This document shows, in pieces, positions 5,867 to 6,195 of a stretch of 6,195 nucleotides of DNA (position 1 is the first letter of the stretch; every line of letters begins with the position of its first letter). A model generated the notes under the pieces. The model had not been told where the DNA came from, searched no databases, and was given only the letters and a program-made list of their open reading frames with translations. The stretch is from an uncultured Lachnospiraceae bacterium. GTDB lineage: Bacteria > Bacillota > Clostridia > Lachnospirales > Lachnospiraceae. The DNA lies in contig CAKRNW010000114.1 of the NCBI GenBank assembly GCA_934371505.1, positions 1-6,195 on the forward strand, read 5' to 3'. The position numbers and the translations under genes were made by a program.

Positions 5867-6195
5867 ATGAAAAACCTATTGGAAGGCATGGTGATAGCCT
5901 TTGCCATGTACAGTAAAATTCCCATGCCACGGGTGGAATGGAAAAAAGAAAATATGCGGTATGCCATGTGCTTTTTCCCACTGGTAGGAGCAGTTATCGG
6001 CGTGCTTGTCTCTCTCTGGAAGGGGATGCAGGAGCAGTTTGCCTTTGGAACGCTGCTGTTTGCCTGTATCGGGGCGGTGATACCGGTGCTGGTGACCGGA
6101 GGTATCCATCTGGACGGCTTTCTGGACACTGTGGATGCCCTCAGTGCCTACGCCTCCCAGGAAAAGCGGTTGGAGATCCTGAAAGACCCACACAC
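5867..6195 (+). CDS. cobS: Adenosylcobinamide-GDP ribazoletransferase CobS (5' part, cut by the window end)
   Basis: CobS is an integral membrane enzyme that joins adenosylcobinamide-GDP to alpha-ribazole or its phosphate, the last assembly step of the cofactor. The window shows 109 codons of about 250 expected. The start of the protein (MKNLLEGMVIAFAMYSKIPM) is the typical N-terminal segment ending in the conserved 'S-K/R-I/L-P-M/V' element. A hydrophobic segment, about residues 33-50, is followed by another at 61-77, both likely membrane helices. TGGIHLDGFLDTVDAL (77-92) is the family signature, with aspartates 84, 87 and 90 as probable metal ligands, and ILKDPH (104-109) begins the next conserved block. 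The frame is open to the last base, so nothing suggests a truncated gene. ATG 5867 is backed by GGAG six bases upstream and by the position of the conserved N-terminus. Confidence 0.94.
   Translation, partial: MKNLLEGMVIAFAMYSKIPMPRVEWKKENMRYAMCFFPLVGAVIGVLVSLWKGMQEQFAFGTLLFACIGAVIPVLVTGGIHLDGFLDTVDALSAYASQEKRLEILKDPH

Noticed and set aside
5876..6193. Antisense open frames opposite cobS
   Set aside because: cobS matches its family residue by residue at the N-terminus and signature motif; the antisense frames are low-complexity His/Phe-rich translations.
1..6195. An undescribed defence, mobile or RNA-based system
   Set aside because: Every stretch is accounted for by recognisable cobalamin genes on one strand; I found no inverted repeats, array-like repeats, tRNA-like folds or unassigned genes.

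Overview
The window is a stretch of an anaerobic (cobalt-early) cobalamin biosynthesis operon. All genes are on the + strand and packed end to end with almost no intergenic DNA. The style suggests a clostridial gut-type Firmicute, most likely a Lachnospiraceae relative. The pointers are strong purine-rich Shine-Dalgarno sites, TTG and GTG starts, moderate GC, the Cbi-type (anaerobic) enzyme set, and the CobT/CobU/CobS sequence style. The taxon is an inference from style, not a match.

Layout: the last codons of an upstream gene, probably cbiG (1-50), run into cbiH (43-786, TTG start). Next is a 699-residue three-domain fusion of CbiJ, CbiE and CbiT (783-2882), then cbiA (2887-4254, GTG start), cobT (4251-5324), cobU (5321-5848) and the first 109 codons of cobS (5867 to the window end). 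Three junctions are 4-base ATGA start/stop overlaps, the cbiG/cbiH junction overlaps by 8 bases, and the other two gaps are 4 and 18 bases. I see no terminator, promoter, riboswitch, RNA gene, mobile element or CRISPR array. No stretch over 20 bases lacks a gene.

How the genes work together: CbiG and CbiH act at ring contraction and C17 methylation. The fusion covers reduction of cobalt-precorrin-6A (CbiJ) followed by the methylations at C5 (CbiE) and C15 with decarboxylation (CbiT). CbiA amidates the a and c side chains of cobyrinic acid. CobT, CobU and CobS activate the lower-ligand base, activate cobinamide, and join the two. Gene order therefore roughly follows pathway order. The enzymes between CbiA and CobT/CobU (cobyric acid synthase CbiP, CbiB, CobD) and the remaining early corrin-ring enzymes must be encoded elsewhere.

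I do not see an undescribed system. The points most worth a second look are the triple fusion, the divergent nucleotide-binding and C-terminal motifs of CobU, and the substituted CobT signature, which bears on lower-ligand choice.
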